This document shows, piece by piece, positions 1 through 5,414 of a DNA stretch of 8,519 bases. Below the pieces are notes generated by a model. That model had not been told where the DNA came from and searched no databases. It saw nothing but the letters and a program-made list of their open reading frames with translations. Each line of letters opens with the position of its first letter. The stretch's first letter is position 1. Position numbers and translations under genes: made by a program. The DNA is taken from positions 1 through 8,519 of the forward strand of contig JASHSR010000255.1 in assembly GCA_030038645.1 (NCBI GenBank), written 5' to 3'. This DNA is from Gammaproteobacteria bacterium (GTDB lineage: Bacteria; Pseudomonadota; Gammaproteobacteria; Steroidobacterales; Steroidobacteraceae).

Positions 1-556
1 GCCGAGCGCAGCCGTTCAGCACGTCCAGCATGTGCTCGGCATAGGGACGCCAGTCGGTCGCGAGCGTGAGGCGCCCCCCCGGCCTCAACCGGTCGGCGAG
101 GCAGGCTGCGAATGCGGGCTGGATGAGCCGGCGCTTGTGGTGGCGCTTCTTCGGCCAAGGGTCGGGAAAGAGGATCTGGATCTCATCGAGCGAGGCGCTC
201 GGGATCTGAGCGTCGAATACCTCGACGGCATCGTGACCGCTCACCCGAACGTTCGCGAGGCTCGATGCCGCGAGCGCGAGCAGCAGGCGGCCGACGCCCG
301 GCGGGTGAACCTCGATGCCGAGATAGTCCCGCTCGGGGTGGCTCGCCGCGAGAGCCGCGAGATTCGCGCCGTTGCCGAAGCCGATCTCCACGACTCGGAA
401 TGCGCGCCGGCCGAAGAGCGTGTCGAGGTCGAGCGGCCGAGGCGAGAACTCGACGCCGTAACGTGGCCACAGCTCCTCGAGCGCGCGGCGCTGCGCCTCG
501 GTCATGCGTCCGGCGCGGATGACGAACGAGCGGATCGAGCGCGGATGATCGGTCAT
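1..556 (-). CDS. trmB: tRNA (guanine-N7-)-methyltransferase TrmB, 3' end cut by window edge
   Basis: This enzyme uses S-adenosylmethionine to methylate N7 of G46 in the variable loop of tRNAs in the cytoplasm. I translated 185 residues from the ATG at 556 to the window edge. The class I methyltransferase motif I is VVEIGFGNG (about 55-63), followed by the acidic IEVHPPG (81-87) and the GHDAVEVF stretch (107-114). The family signature FPDPWPKKRHHKRR spans 130-143, and ATDWRPYAEHML (167-178) is also typical. E. coli TrmB is about 239 residues, so roughly 50 C-terminal residues are missing, including the usual TxYExRG-type motif. The start is well fixed: the only upstream in-frame codons before the TAA at 629-631 contain no ATG or GTG. 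A second Met at residue 18 is possible but less likely. The gene sits 131 bases downstream of the glycosyltransferase and has a possible promoter and structured leader of its own. The family assignment is secure. Confidence 0.95.
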   Translation of the reverse strand, partial: MTDHPRSIRSFVIRAGRMTEAQRRALEELWPRYGVEFSPRPLDLDTLFGRRAFRVVEIGFGNGANLAALAASHPERDYLGIEVHPPGVGRLLLALAASSLANVRVSGHDAVEVFDAQIPSASLDEIQILFPDPWPKKRHHKRRLIQPAFAACLADRLRPGGRLTLATDWRPYAEHMLDVLNGCAR

Positions 557-583
557 GGACTGCTGCCAGGGGCCGGGGTCGAG

Positions 584-621
584 CCTCGCCCCCGGGGACG
601 GCGCTCTCGCGCCGGGCGAGG
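584..621 (-). promoter_or_regulatory. Stem-loop with GNRA-type tetraloop in the trmB leader
   Basis: Read on the minus strand, CCTCGCCC (621-614) pairs perfectly with GGGCGAGG (591-584). Inside it, GGCGC (613-609) pairs with GCGCC (604-600) around the loop GAGA (608-605), a GNRA tetraloop. An 8-base bulge (599-592) lies on the 3' side only. The outer and inner stems stack without interruption on the 5' side, giving 13 pairs in all. No T run follows, so it is not a standard intrinsic terminator. It ends 27 bases before the trmB start codon. It may be an untranslated-leader structure or a factor-assisted terminator or processing site after the glycosyltransferase gene. The pairing is seen directly; the role is inferred. 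Confidence 0.45.
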
Positions 622-627
622 AGCGGC

Positions 628-633
628 ATTATC
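628..633 (-). promoter_or_regulatory. Possible -10 element for trmB
   Basis: On the minus strand this is GATAAT, five of six matches to the sigma-70 -10 consensus and conspicuous in such GC-rich DNA. It lies 71 bases before the trmB start. A transcript begun 7 or so bases downstream would start almost exactly at the 5' base of the stem-loop at 621-584. I see no good -35 box at 16-18 bases upstream, and no extended -10 TG. The call rests on the -10 alone and is weak. Confidence 0.25.
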
Positions 634-687
634 CCCTGAGCGCGCCGTGAGTGGCTACGCCGTACCGCTCGCTAAGCGTACCGCCCA

Positions 688-2067
688 CTACGCGTGATGC
701 GAGTCCGCGCGACGATCGGGGCCGTGATCGAACAGATCGACGTAGCGGCGCGCGACGGCCTTCAGCGCGTAGTGTCTGAGGATCTTCGCTCTGGCGCGCG
801 CGCCCATCGGCCCCCACTGCTCGCGCCGGGATTGCAGCCAGCCGATCTCGCGCAGGACGATCCTCGGCTCGGCGTGGACGGGGACGATCGCGCCGTTCTC
901 GTGATGGCGGATGAGCTGGCGCGCGCAGCCCACGTCGCTCACCAGGCAGGGCAGTCCGCTCGCGATGGCCTCGAGGATGGACAGTCCGAACGCTTCACAG
1001 TGGCTGAGGAAGATGAAGACGTCGGCCGCCTGCAAGTATTGCGCAACGTTCTCGACGGTACCGGTGAGCTTGATCCGTTCGGGATAGCGCTCGGCGAGCT
1101 CGCGCGCCTCGACTTCGCAGCTGTCGTACGAGCCGGAGTCCGAGCCGACCAGCAGCAGGTAGAGGTCCTCGCGCTGCACGCAGTGCCGCCACACACGCAG
1201 GATGTCCGGCACGCCTTTCGAGCGGCAGATCCTCCCGGTATAGACGAAGACGGTCTTGCCGAGCGGCAGGTCGAGGTACGAGCGGAGCGCCCGCTTCGCA
1301 TCGGGCGAGACCGGCGCGAAGCGGGCGACATCCACTCCGTTTGGCACTTGCTTGACCTTGCCGGGCGGGGCGCCGAGCTCCGCGAGCCGCTCCTCGAGCG
1401 GGTCGGAGAAGGCGATCACGCAGTCGGCGAGCGCGAAGGTCATGCGCCGCGTCGCGCGGATCAGCGTGGTGGCGAGCAGCCGCGCAATGCGTCCGATGCG
1501 CGCATTGCTCTCGGCCGAGAGCTGATCGTCGAGATCCCACGCGGTCTCGATGCGCACGATGCAATGCTTGCGGGCGAGCCCCGAGAGGAGCGCGATCGGC
1601 AGCGCGAGCTGGCGGAACCCCGAGACGATCAGCACGTCGTAGTCGCGGCGCGCGCCCAGCAGGAACAGGAAGGTGTTGCGGATGAACTTCAGGTTCGGCA
1701 GCAGCGCGGCCCATCCCTGTCCCTTCGCGACCGAGCCGGGCGGAACGTACACGGTGCGCAGCCTGTCGTCTCCCGGCGACGCGGACGATCCCTCGGCGCC
1801 GCTCGTGCACTCGCGCACCACGAGGGTCACGTCGACCTCGCAACGTCCGAGCTCCACGGCGAGATCGCTCAGCTGCCGCTCCGTGCCTCCCGCGTTGTAA
1901 GGCGGCTCGAAGCCTGGGCAATCGGAGACGATGTACACGCGGGCGCGGCGCGACCTGGCCGGCCTTGCCGCGACGCGTGCAGCCCGCGGCGGCGCTTCAT
2001 CACGCGCGGTCCGCGGGGGCTCGTCGTGAGCGCTGCTGTAATTCCTCCGACACAACGGCATAGACAC
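688..2067 (-). CDS. Glycosyltransferase family 4 (GT-B fold) protein
   Basis: This is a retaining nucleotide-sugar-dependent glycosyltransferase, probably cytoplasmic or membrane-associated. The frame gives 459 residues. The N-terminal Rossmann half starts at about residue 42 with RVYIVSDCPG, followed by the glycine-rich acceptor loop NAGGTERQ (58-65). The C-terminal half has VPNGVDVARF (241-250), VYTGRICRSKGV (275-286, the donor-phosphate-binding R/K), LLVGSDSG (305-312) and the GT4 EX7E motif, Glu358 to Glu366 in EAFGLSILE. The start is uncertain. GTG at 2067 and ATG at 2061 open the frame, but residues 1-43 are Arg/Ala/Pro-rich and outside the domain, and GTG at 1938 (residue 44) would begin right at the first strand. 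The gene lies 66 bases after the LD-carboxypeptidase gene and has no other polysaccharide genes beside it, so the acceptor (lipid, polysaccharide or small molecule) cannot be told. The family is secure; the substrate is unknown. Confidence 0.9.
   Translation of the reverse strand: MSMPLCRRNYSSAHDEPPRTARDEAPPRAARVAARPARSRRARVYIVSDCPGFEPPYNAGGTERQLSDLAVELGRCEVDVTLVVRECTSGAEGSSASPGDDRLRTVYVPPGSVAKGQGWAALLPNLKFIRNTFLFLLGARRDYDVLIVSGFRQLALPIALLSGLARKHCIVRIETAWDLDDQLSAESNARIGRIARLLATTLIRATRRMTFALADCVIAFSDPLEERLAELGAPPGKVKQVPNGVDVARFAPVSPDAKRALRSYLDLPLGKTVFVYTGRICRSKGVPDILRVWRHCVQREDLYLLLVGSDSGSYDSCEVEARELAERYPERIKLTGTVENVAQYLQAADVFIFLSHCEAFGLSILEAIASGLPCLVSDVGCARQLIRHHENGAIVPVHAEPRIVLREIGWLQSRREQWGPMGARARAKILRHYALKAVARRYVDLFDHGPDRRADSHHA
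2044..2048 (-). promoter_or_regulatory. Strong Shine-Dalgarno-like GGAGG without a matching start codon
   Basis: GGAGG lies within the first codons of the longest glycosyltransferase frame, downstream of both the GTG (2067) and ATG (2061) candidates. The next 5-12 bases hold no ATG, GTG or TTG in the glycosyltransferase frame. The nearest downstream ATG (2001-1999) is about 43 bases away and in a different frame. It is either a chance occurrence inside coding sequence or a hint that the true start is non-standard or that a base is wrong here. Confidence 0.2.
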
Positions 2068-2077
2068 CGCAGGTCAA

Positions 2078-2090
2078 GCACGTTGCGTGC
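2078..2090. repeat. Short perfect hairpin between the LD-carboxypeptidase and glycosyltransferase genes
   Basis: GCACG (2078-2082) and CGTGC (2086-2090) form a 5-base perfect inverted repeat around a 3-base loop in the 66-base gap. On the minus strand it is followed at once by TTGACC (2077-2072), which resembles a -35 box, but no -10 lies at a suitable distance. No T run follows. It could be a weak hairpin or a small operator half-site, and its length is compatible with chance. Confidence 0.2.
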
Positions 2091-2133
2091 CGATGCGTCC
2101 GCGGCGCGGCTCTTCTGTCGCACGATGCAGACA

Positions 2134-3132
2134 TTACAAACGCGCGGTCTCGATCGTGAGGTGAGGCGCGGCTCCGCAGTGCAGCTCGGCCGCCGTGTTG
2201 AGGAAGACGGGCCGCTGATGCTCGCCGTGCCCCGCATCCATGCCCATGAGAACCGGAAAGCTCTGCTCGCGCGCGAAGCGCTCGAGGACCTGCGGGACGA
2301 GCGTGCGCCCGTCGGGCTCGCGGCCGCCGACGAATGCGCCGAACACGACCGCTCGGACGTTGCGCAGCGCGCCGGCCTGGGACAGATGCTGCAGCATGCG
2401 GTCGACTCGGTAGCCGCGCTCGCCCACGTCCTCGAGAAACAGGATCTGTCGCGGCCGGCGCTGCAGTGCCGTGCCGAGCGTCGTCTGCAGCACGGTGAGG
2501 TTGCCTCCGAACAGCTTGCTGCGCACGATGTGCGGCTTGCGCGCCGCCGAGTTGAGCGGCGTCAGCCCGGCGAATCGCACTTGCCGCAGGCCGCCGAGCA
2601 GCACGGCCTTCAGCTCTTGCAGCTCGTCCGCGCGCACCGTTCCCGATCCGAGGCGGTCGAGCAGCGGGCCGTGCAGCGACGGCCATCCCCAGTGATGGTT
2701 GAGGAAGTAGTGGATGGTGGTCGCATCGCTGTAGCCGACGAATAGCTTGCGGCGCGCGGGCGGCGCGAGCCGCATCAATCTTTCGACGAGGCGGATTGCG
2801 CCGTAACCCGCTCGGATGCACCAGACGCACCGCGAGTCGGGCGCGCCGAGCGCCCGCTTCAGATGCTCGAAGCGCAGCCCGTCCGAATTGGCGCACAGCA
2901 GATCCGTCCCGAAGATTCCGCGCGGCGCTCTCGGCACGAGCCCGAGGCGGCGCAGGAACTGCATGCCCGCCTGCAAGCCTTCGGCCGAGGAGCGAAAGCC
3001 GGGTGCGACGACGTCGACGATGTCGCCCGGTTGCAGCAGGGGGGTGCCGGGCCGCAGCGAGCCCCCGCCCGGCCGCAATACGGCCTGCGGGGGCGCGGTG
3101 GCTCCGCGCCGGGGGGAAGTGGCGGCGCTCAC
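2134..3132 (-). CDS. ldcA: LD-carboxypeptidase, peptidase family S66 (LdcA type)
   Basis: LdcA-type enzymes cleave the terminal D-Ala from L,D-linked tetrapeptides of recycled muropeptides in the cytoplasm. The 332-residue product has the S66 serine-glutamate-histidine triad in its usual contexts: nucleophile Ser135 in FVGYSDAT, Glu234 in LFLEDVGERGYRVDRML, and His302 in DAGHGEHQRPV. Other family features are RAGYG (107-111) in place of the common RGGYG, LHGP (153-156) and KLFGGNLTVL (206-215). Length is near the family norm of about 300. No signal peptide is visible. The conserved domain begins at about residue 32 (LLQPGDIVDVVAPG), so the first 31 residues are an extra Pro/Gly/Arg-rich tail or the true start is later. 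The GTG at 3132 is chosen because it lies 4 bases after the TGA of the PPOX gene, a spacing typical of translational coupling. Related S66 proteins include microcin C immunity (MccF) peptidases, so the muropeptide role is likely but not proven. Confidence 0.9.
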   Translation of the reverse strand: MSAATSPRRGATAPPQAVLRPGGGSLRPGTPLLQPGDIVDVVAPGFRSSAEGLQAGMQFLRRLGLVPRAPRGIFGTDLLCANSDGLRFEHLKRALGAPDSRCVWCIRAGYGAIRLVERLMRLAPPARRKLFVGYSDATTIHYFLNHHWGWPSLHGPLLDRLGSGTVRADELQELKAVLLGGLRQVRFAGLTPLNSAARKPHIVRSKLFGGNLTVLQTTLGTALQRRPRQILFLEDVGERGYRVDRMLQHLSQAGALRNVRAVVFGAFVGGREPDGRTLVPQVLERFAREQSFPVLMGMDAGHGEHQRPVFLNTAAELHCGAAPHLTIETARL

Positions 3133-3136
3133 CGCG

Positions 3137-3607
3137 TCAGCGGCGCATCTTCAGCACGGTGCCGCCGAAGAATCCCTCCACGCTGTCGAGGTCGATGATG
3201 AGCGGCACGCCGCCCCGCTCTTTGTCGAGATTGCGCTCGACTTCCGGCGAGCGCTCGTAGACCGTGCGCCGGGCGGCCTCGGAGGACTCGATCCGGCCGC
3301 GGCCGCGGAACGTCACGAACGCCTTGTAGTCGGGCCGCATCTCTCCGTAGAGCAGCGTGATGTGCGGCCTGCCGCCGCGCACCGCGGCGAGTATGCCTCC
3401 CGAGGGATTGCGCACCCAGATGGCGAGCTGCGTGTCGCTGTACGCCTGCACGCTGCCGCGGAAGGACAGCTCCGGCCGCCCCTCGGCGCTCACGTACGCG
3501 ACGGCGATCATCCTGCCGCGCTCGAGCGCCGTGTTGACGGTGTCCTTGAGAGCCGGAGTGAGCTTGAGCTCGGTGAGCACCGGAGGTGCGGACTGCTGTG
3601 TGGCCAT
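3137..3607 (-). CDS. PPOX-class (pyridoxamine 5'-phosphate oxidase-like) split-barrel flavoprotein
   Basis: The 156-residue product looks like a small split beta-barrel protein of the PNPOx-like superfamily, whose members bind FMN or F420 as dimers. Supporting stretches are the helix and first strand LERGRMIAVAYVSAEGRPELSFRG (in parts, 28-51), the strand LAIWVRNPSGGILAAVRGGRPHITLLY (61-87, in parts), and a later strand-turn AFVTFRGRGRIESSEAARRTVYE (96-118, in parts). The C-terminal FFGGTVLKMRR closes the fold. It lacks the full length (about 210-220) and C-terminal substrate motif of true PdxH, so vitamin B6 synthesis should not be assumed. The ATG at 3607 is preceded by AGGA about 11-12 bases upstream, and no better in-frame start is near. 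It lies 110 bases after the esterase gene and 4 bases before the LD-carboxypeptidase gene, so it probably shares a transcript with the latter. The physiological substrate is unknown. Confidence 0.8.
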   Translation of the reverse strand: MATQQSAPPVLTELKLTPALKDTVNTALERGRMIAVAYVSAEGRPELSFRGSVQAYSDTQLAIWVRNPSGGILAAVRGGRPHITLLYGEMRPDYKAFVTFRGRGRIESSEAARRTVYERSPEVERNLDKERGGVPLIIDLDSVEGFFGGTVLKMRR

Positions 3608-3663
3608 GCGTTGTTCGTTCCTGCCCGTTGCGCGGAGCCTAGATGGTAAGTCACGCCGCTCCC

Positions 3664-3717
3664 CTCCGCCACCGCGCGGCTCGGCGCCGCCGCGGCGCGC
3701 CGGCCGCGAGCGCGGAG
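3664..3717 (-). terminator. GC-rich structured segment directly after the esterase stop; possible terminator without a T run
   Basis: On the minus strand, CTCCGC (3717-3712) can pair with GCGGAG (3669-3664). Immediately inside, GCTCG (3711-3707) pairs with CGAGC (3683-3679), with a 9-base bulge on the 3' side, and the core is almost pure G and C with several self-complementary blocks such as GGCGCGCC and CGGCGCC. It begins at the base after the esterase TGA. No U-rich tail follows, so an intrinsic terminator is doubtful. It could slow polymerase or protect the 3' end. In DNA this rich in GC such pairing can arise by chance. Confidence 0.25.
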
Positions 3718-5274
3718 TCAGGGCATGCGACACGCGAAATTGGCGGCGTCGTCGGTGCTGCCGTGGCCCAAGTACTTCGCGACCCGCGGGTAGGCGCACA
3801 AAGGCCGGGTCCGGTCCACGACGCCGTGCGTCAGATGGGACGCGACGATGCGCTGGGGCGCGACGCCTCGCTCCACCCAGCGCTCGAGGGCCCCGAGCGC
3901 ATCGAACTGGTCGGGTCCCGGACCGCCTCCGCAATGGTTGACGCCGGGCGCGAGGAACAGGCGCGCGAAGCCCTGGATCCGCGCGATCTCGGCGTCCTCG
4001 CTGCCGGGATGTCCGGCGGCGAAGAACGCCGCCACCTTTTGATAGTACTCGAGCGTGTGCAGAGGCGAGATGAGGGGGTCGGCCCATCCGTGCCACAGGA
4101 TCAGCTTGCCACCGGCGCGGCGGAACGCCCGCAGGTCCGGACTCGAGTTGTTGAGGATGCCGCCCACCTTCCGATCGGCGAGGCGCACGGCGCGATCGTA
4201 GTCGATGTGGTGATAGTCCCAGCTCGGGTCCTCGAACACCATATCCTTGAACGTGCTCGCCGCGAGCGCCGCGACGAACGGCTGGCGCATGAGAGCGAGC
4301 GCGTATTCGACGCCGCGCGGCCAGCCGGGATAGATCGGCTGTCCCGAGGAGTCGTGCAGCCCCTCGTAGATCCTCTCGAGCGCCGAGACCTCGACCGGCG
4401 TCAGGCAGGTGGCGGGGCTCTCGCCCGCCTTGCACGCGAGCTCGGAGGGCGAGAAATGGCAGGTCAGCGGATCGTTGAGCAGGCCCTCCTTCACGCCGTC
4501 TCTGCCGTCGCATTCCGCGAGTACCGCATTCGTGATCAGGCGGAGTTTCGTCGGAGAGATCTGCATCGCGGCAAGGTTCGTCCAGATCGTGCCCGCGTGC
4601 AGGTGGATCACCTCCATCGCCGGCGCGCCCGCCACGATGCCGTCGTACTCGCGCGGATAGCGCTGCGCCTCGGTGAGGCCCTGCCAGCCTCCGGAGGAGC
4701 AGCCGACGAAGTACGACCGCCGCGGCCGCTCGCCGTAGAACGCGCGGACGATTGCCTTCGATTTCACCGCCGTCAGATGCTGAGCCCGATAGCCCTGGTC
4801 GATCACGAGCTGCGGATGGCCGAGCGCCCAGCTGCCCGGGTCGGGGAATGTGCTCTTGTGGCCCATGTCGGTGTTGGCCGCCGCGTAGTGCCGCCGCACG
4901 CCGTCCGCGAGCTCCCGGTAGACGATCGCGCCCGCGTAGCCGCCGTTGCCCGTCCCCTCGAACTTGCCGTTCCAGTCCGAGAGCGGCAGCCACAGCTCGA
5001 AGTGGATCGCCGGCGAGATCACCGCGCTCACGCGGCAGAACGCAGGCAGGCCCGTCAGCGCCTGCCGCGCGCCCGGGGCCGTGAACGAGGGACCGCTCAC
5101 CGTCTCGACGGAGAGAATCCGGGTGTCCTTCAGCGCGACGTGCATGAGGCTCGCGCAATCGGCGTGGCCGGGGCCCGCCGCGAAGGCCGCAGGCGCTACG
5201 GCCGCGAGCAGCAGCGCGGCGACCGGCAAGAAGCGGGCGAAACGCCCCACGGACGGGAAACGAGCTCTGGCCAT
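3718..5274 (-). CDS. Secreted tannase/feruloyl esterase family hydrolase
   Basis: The family hydrolyses esters of phenolic or aromatic acids (ferulate, gallate esters, mono-hydroxyethyl terephthalate). The product is 518 residues from the ATG at 5274, chosen because a purine-rich AGAGGGGGAG lies just upstream. It opens with a Sec signal peptide: Arg-containing n-region, hydrophobic core LPVAALLLAAVAPAA and an AFA-A cleavage site near residue 33. The alpha/beta-hydrolase catalytic set fits the family CS-D-HC motif: Cys192-Ser193 in GCSSGG, Asp399 in LWHGWADPLIS, His447-Cys448 in GVNHCGGGPG. The cysteine pair is expected to form the disulfide next to the active site. CDGRDGVKEGLLNDPLTC (255-272) matches the calcium-binding loop of the lid domain. 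The C-terminal RPLCAYPRVAKY...GSTDDAANFAC is a family hallmark. It probably acts in the periplasm or outside. It is divergent from the efflux operon. Substrate cannot be fixed from sequence alone; the family call is firm. Confidence 0.93.
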   Translation of the reverse strand: MARARFPSVGRFARFLPVAALLLAAVAPAAFAAGPGHADCASLMHVALKDTRILSVETVSGPSFTAPGARQALTGLPAFCRVSAVISPAIHFELWLPLSDWNGKFEGTGNGGYAGAIVYRELADGVRRHYAAANTDMGHKSTFPDPGSWALGHPQLVIDQGYRAQHLTAVKSKAIVRAFYGERPRRSYFVGCSSGGWQGLTEAQRYPREYDGIVAGAPAMEVIHLHAGTIWTNLAAMQISPTKLRLITNAVLAECDGRDGVKEGLLNDPLTCHFSPSELACKAGESPATCLTPVEVSALERIYEGLHDSSGQPIYPGWPRGVEYALALMRQPFVAALAASTFKDMVFEDPSWDYHHIDYDRAVRLADRKVGGILNNSSPDLRAFRRAGGKLILWHGWADPLISPLHTLEYYQKVAAFFAAGHPGSEDAEIARIQGFARLFLAPGVNHCGGGPGPDQFDALGALERWVERGVAPQRIVASHLTHGVVDRTRPLCAYPRVAKYLGHGSTDDAANFACRMP

Positions 5275-5290
5275 GATCTCCCCCTCTGAT

Positions 5291-5308
5291 GCGGCAGCCG
5301 CCTGCCGC
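5291..5308. repeat. Perfect 7-base inverted repeat upstream of the esterase start
   Basis: GCGGCAG (5291-5297) and CTGCCGC (5302-5308) are perfect reverse complements around CCGC. It lies 16 bases upstream of the esterase ATG and adjoins the purine-rich ribosome-binding site. It could be an operator for the divergent genes or an mRNA hairpin affecting esterase translation. The symmetry is seen directly; the function is not known. Confidence 0.4.
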
Positions 5309-5379
5309 CTGGCGCCGGAGGGTCGTGGCATCCGGGCCGGCTCGAGCTTGCGCCAGCCGAAGCCGAAGTGTGCGCTCCC

Positions 5380-5394
5380 GGCGGGGGAACCGCC
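5380..5394. repeat. 5-base inverted repeat upstream of the efflux operon
   Basis: GGCGG (5380-5384) and CCGCC (5390-5394) are perfect reverse complements around GGGAA, ending 20 bases before the ATG at 5415. It does not share a core with the repeat at 5291-5308. It is short and made only of G and C, so chance is a serious alternative. Confidence 0.2.
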
Positions 5395-5414
5395 ACGCTG
5401 TCCCGCGAGTTGTG

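Larger units (their letters stand above)
5275..5414. promoter_or_regulatory. Divergent intergenic region between the esterase and efflux genes
   Basis: These 140 bases separate two genes that point away from each other, so promoters for both should lie here. It contains the esterase ribosome-binding site (purine run on the minus strand at 5287-5278), two inverted repeats (5291-5308 and 5380-5394) and a 6-base tandem AGCCGA pair (5355-5366). I could not find a convincing -35/-10 pair in either direction. TTGCGC at 5348-5353 has no TATAAT-like partner 16-18 bases on. Confidence 0.5.

Noticed and set aside
661..683. Direct repeat CGTACCG (661-667 and 677-683) in the gap after the glycosyltransferase gene
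   Set aside because: It is only 7 bases, with no symmetry or further copies, and is easily explained by chance.
694..2745. 683-codon open frame on the plus strand opposite the glycosyltransferase and LD-carboxypeptidase genes
   Set aside because: It is antisense to two genes with clear family motifs. Its product is Arg/Glu/Ala/Asp-rich with no recognisable domain, as expected of a GC-rich shadow frame.
3640..3655. TACCAT-like -10 box on the minus strand upstream of the PPOX gene
   Set aside because: There is no -35 element at a fitting distance, and the match is limited to the three most common positions.
3137..5158. 673-codon minus-strand frame joining the PPOX gene to sequence over the esterase gene, suggesting a fusion protein
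   Set aside because: Only its last 156 residues look like a real protein. The upstream part is an out-of-frame shadow of the esterase, and ATG 3607 is the sensible start.
3643..5289. 548-codon plus-strand frame opposite the esterase
   Set aside because: The esterase frame has a signal peptide, a catalytic triad and family hallmarks. The opposite frame has no domain features.
5275..5331. Upstream ATG at 5331 that would add 19 residues to the esterase
   Set aside because: It would put a polar segment before an otherwise good signal peptide and ignore the purine-rich ribosome-binding site just before ATG 5274.
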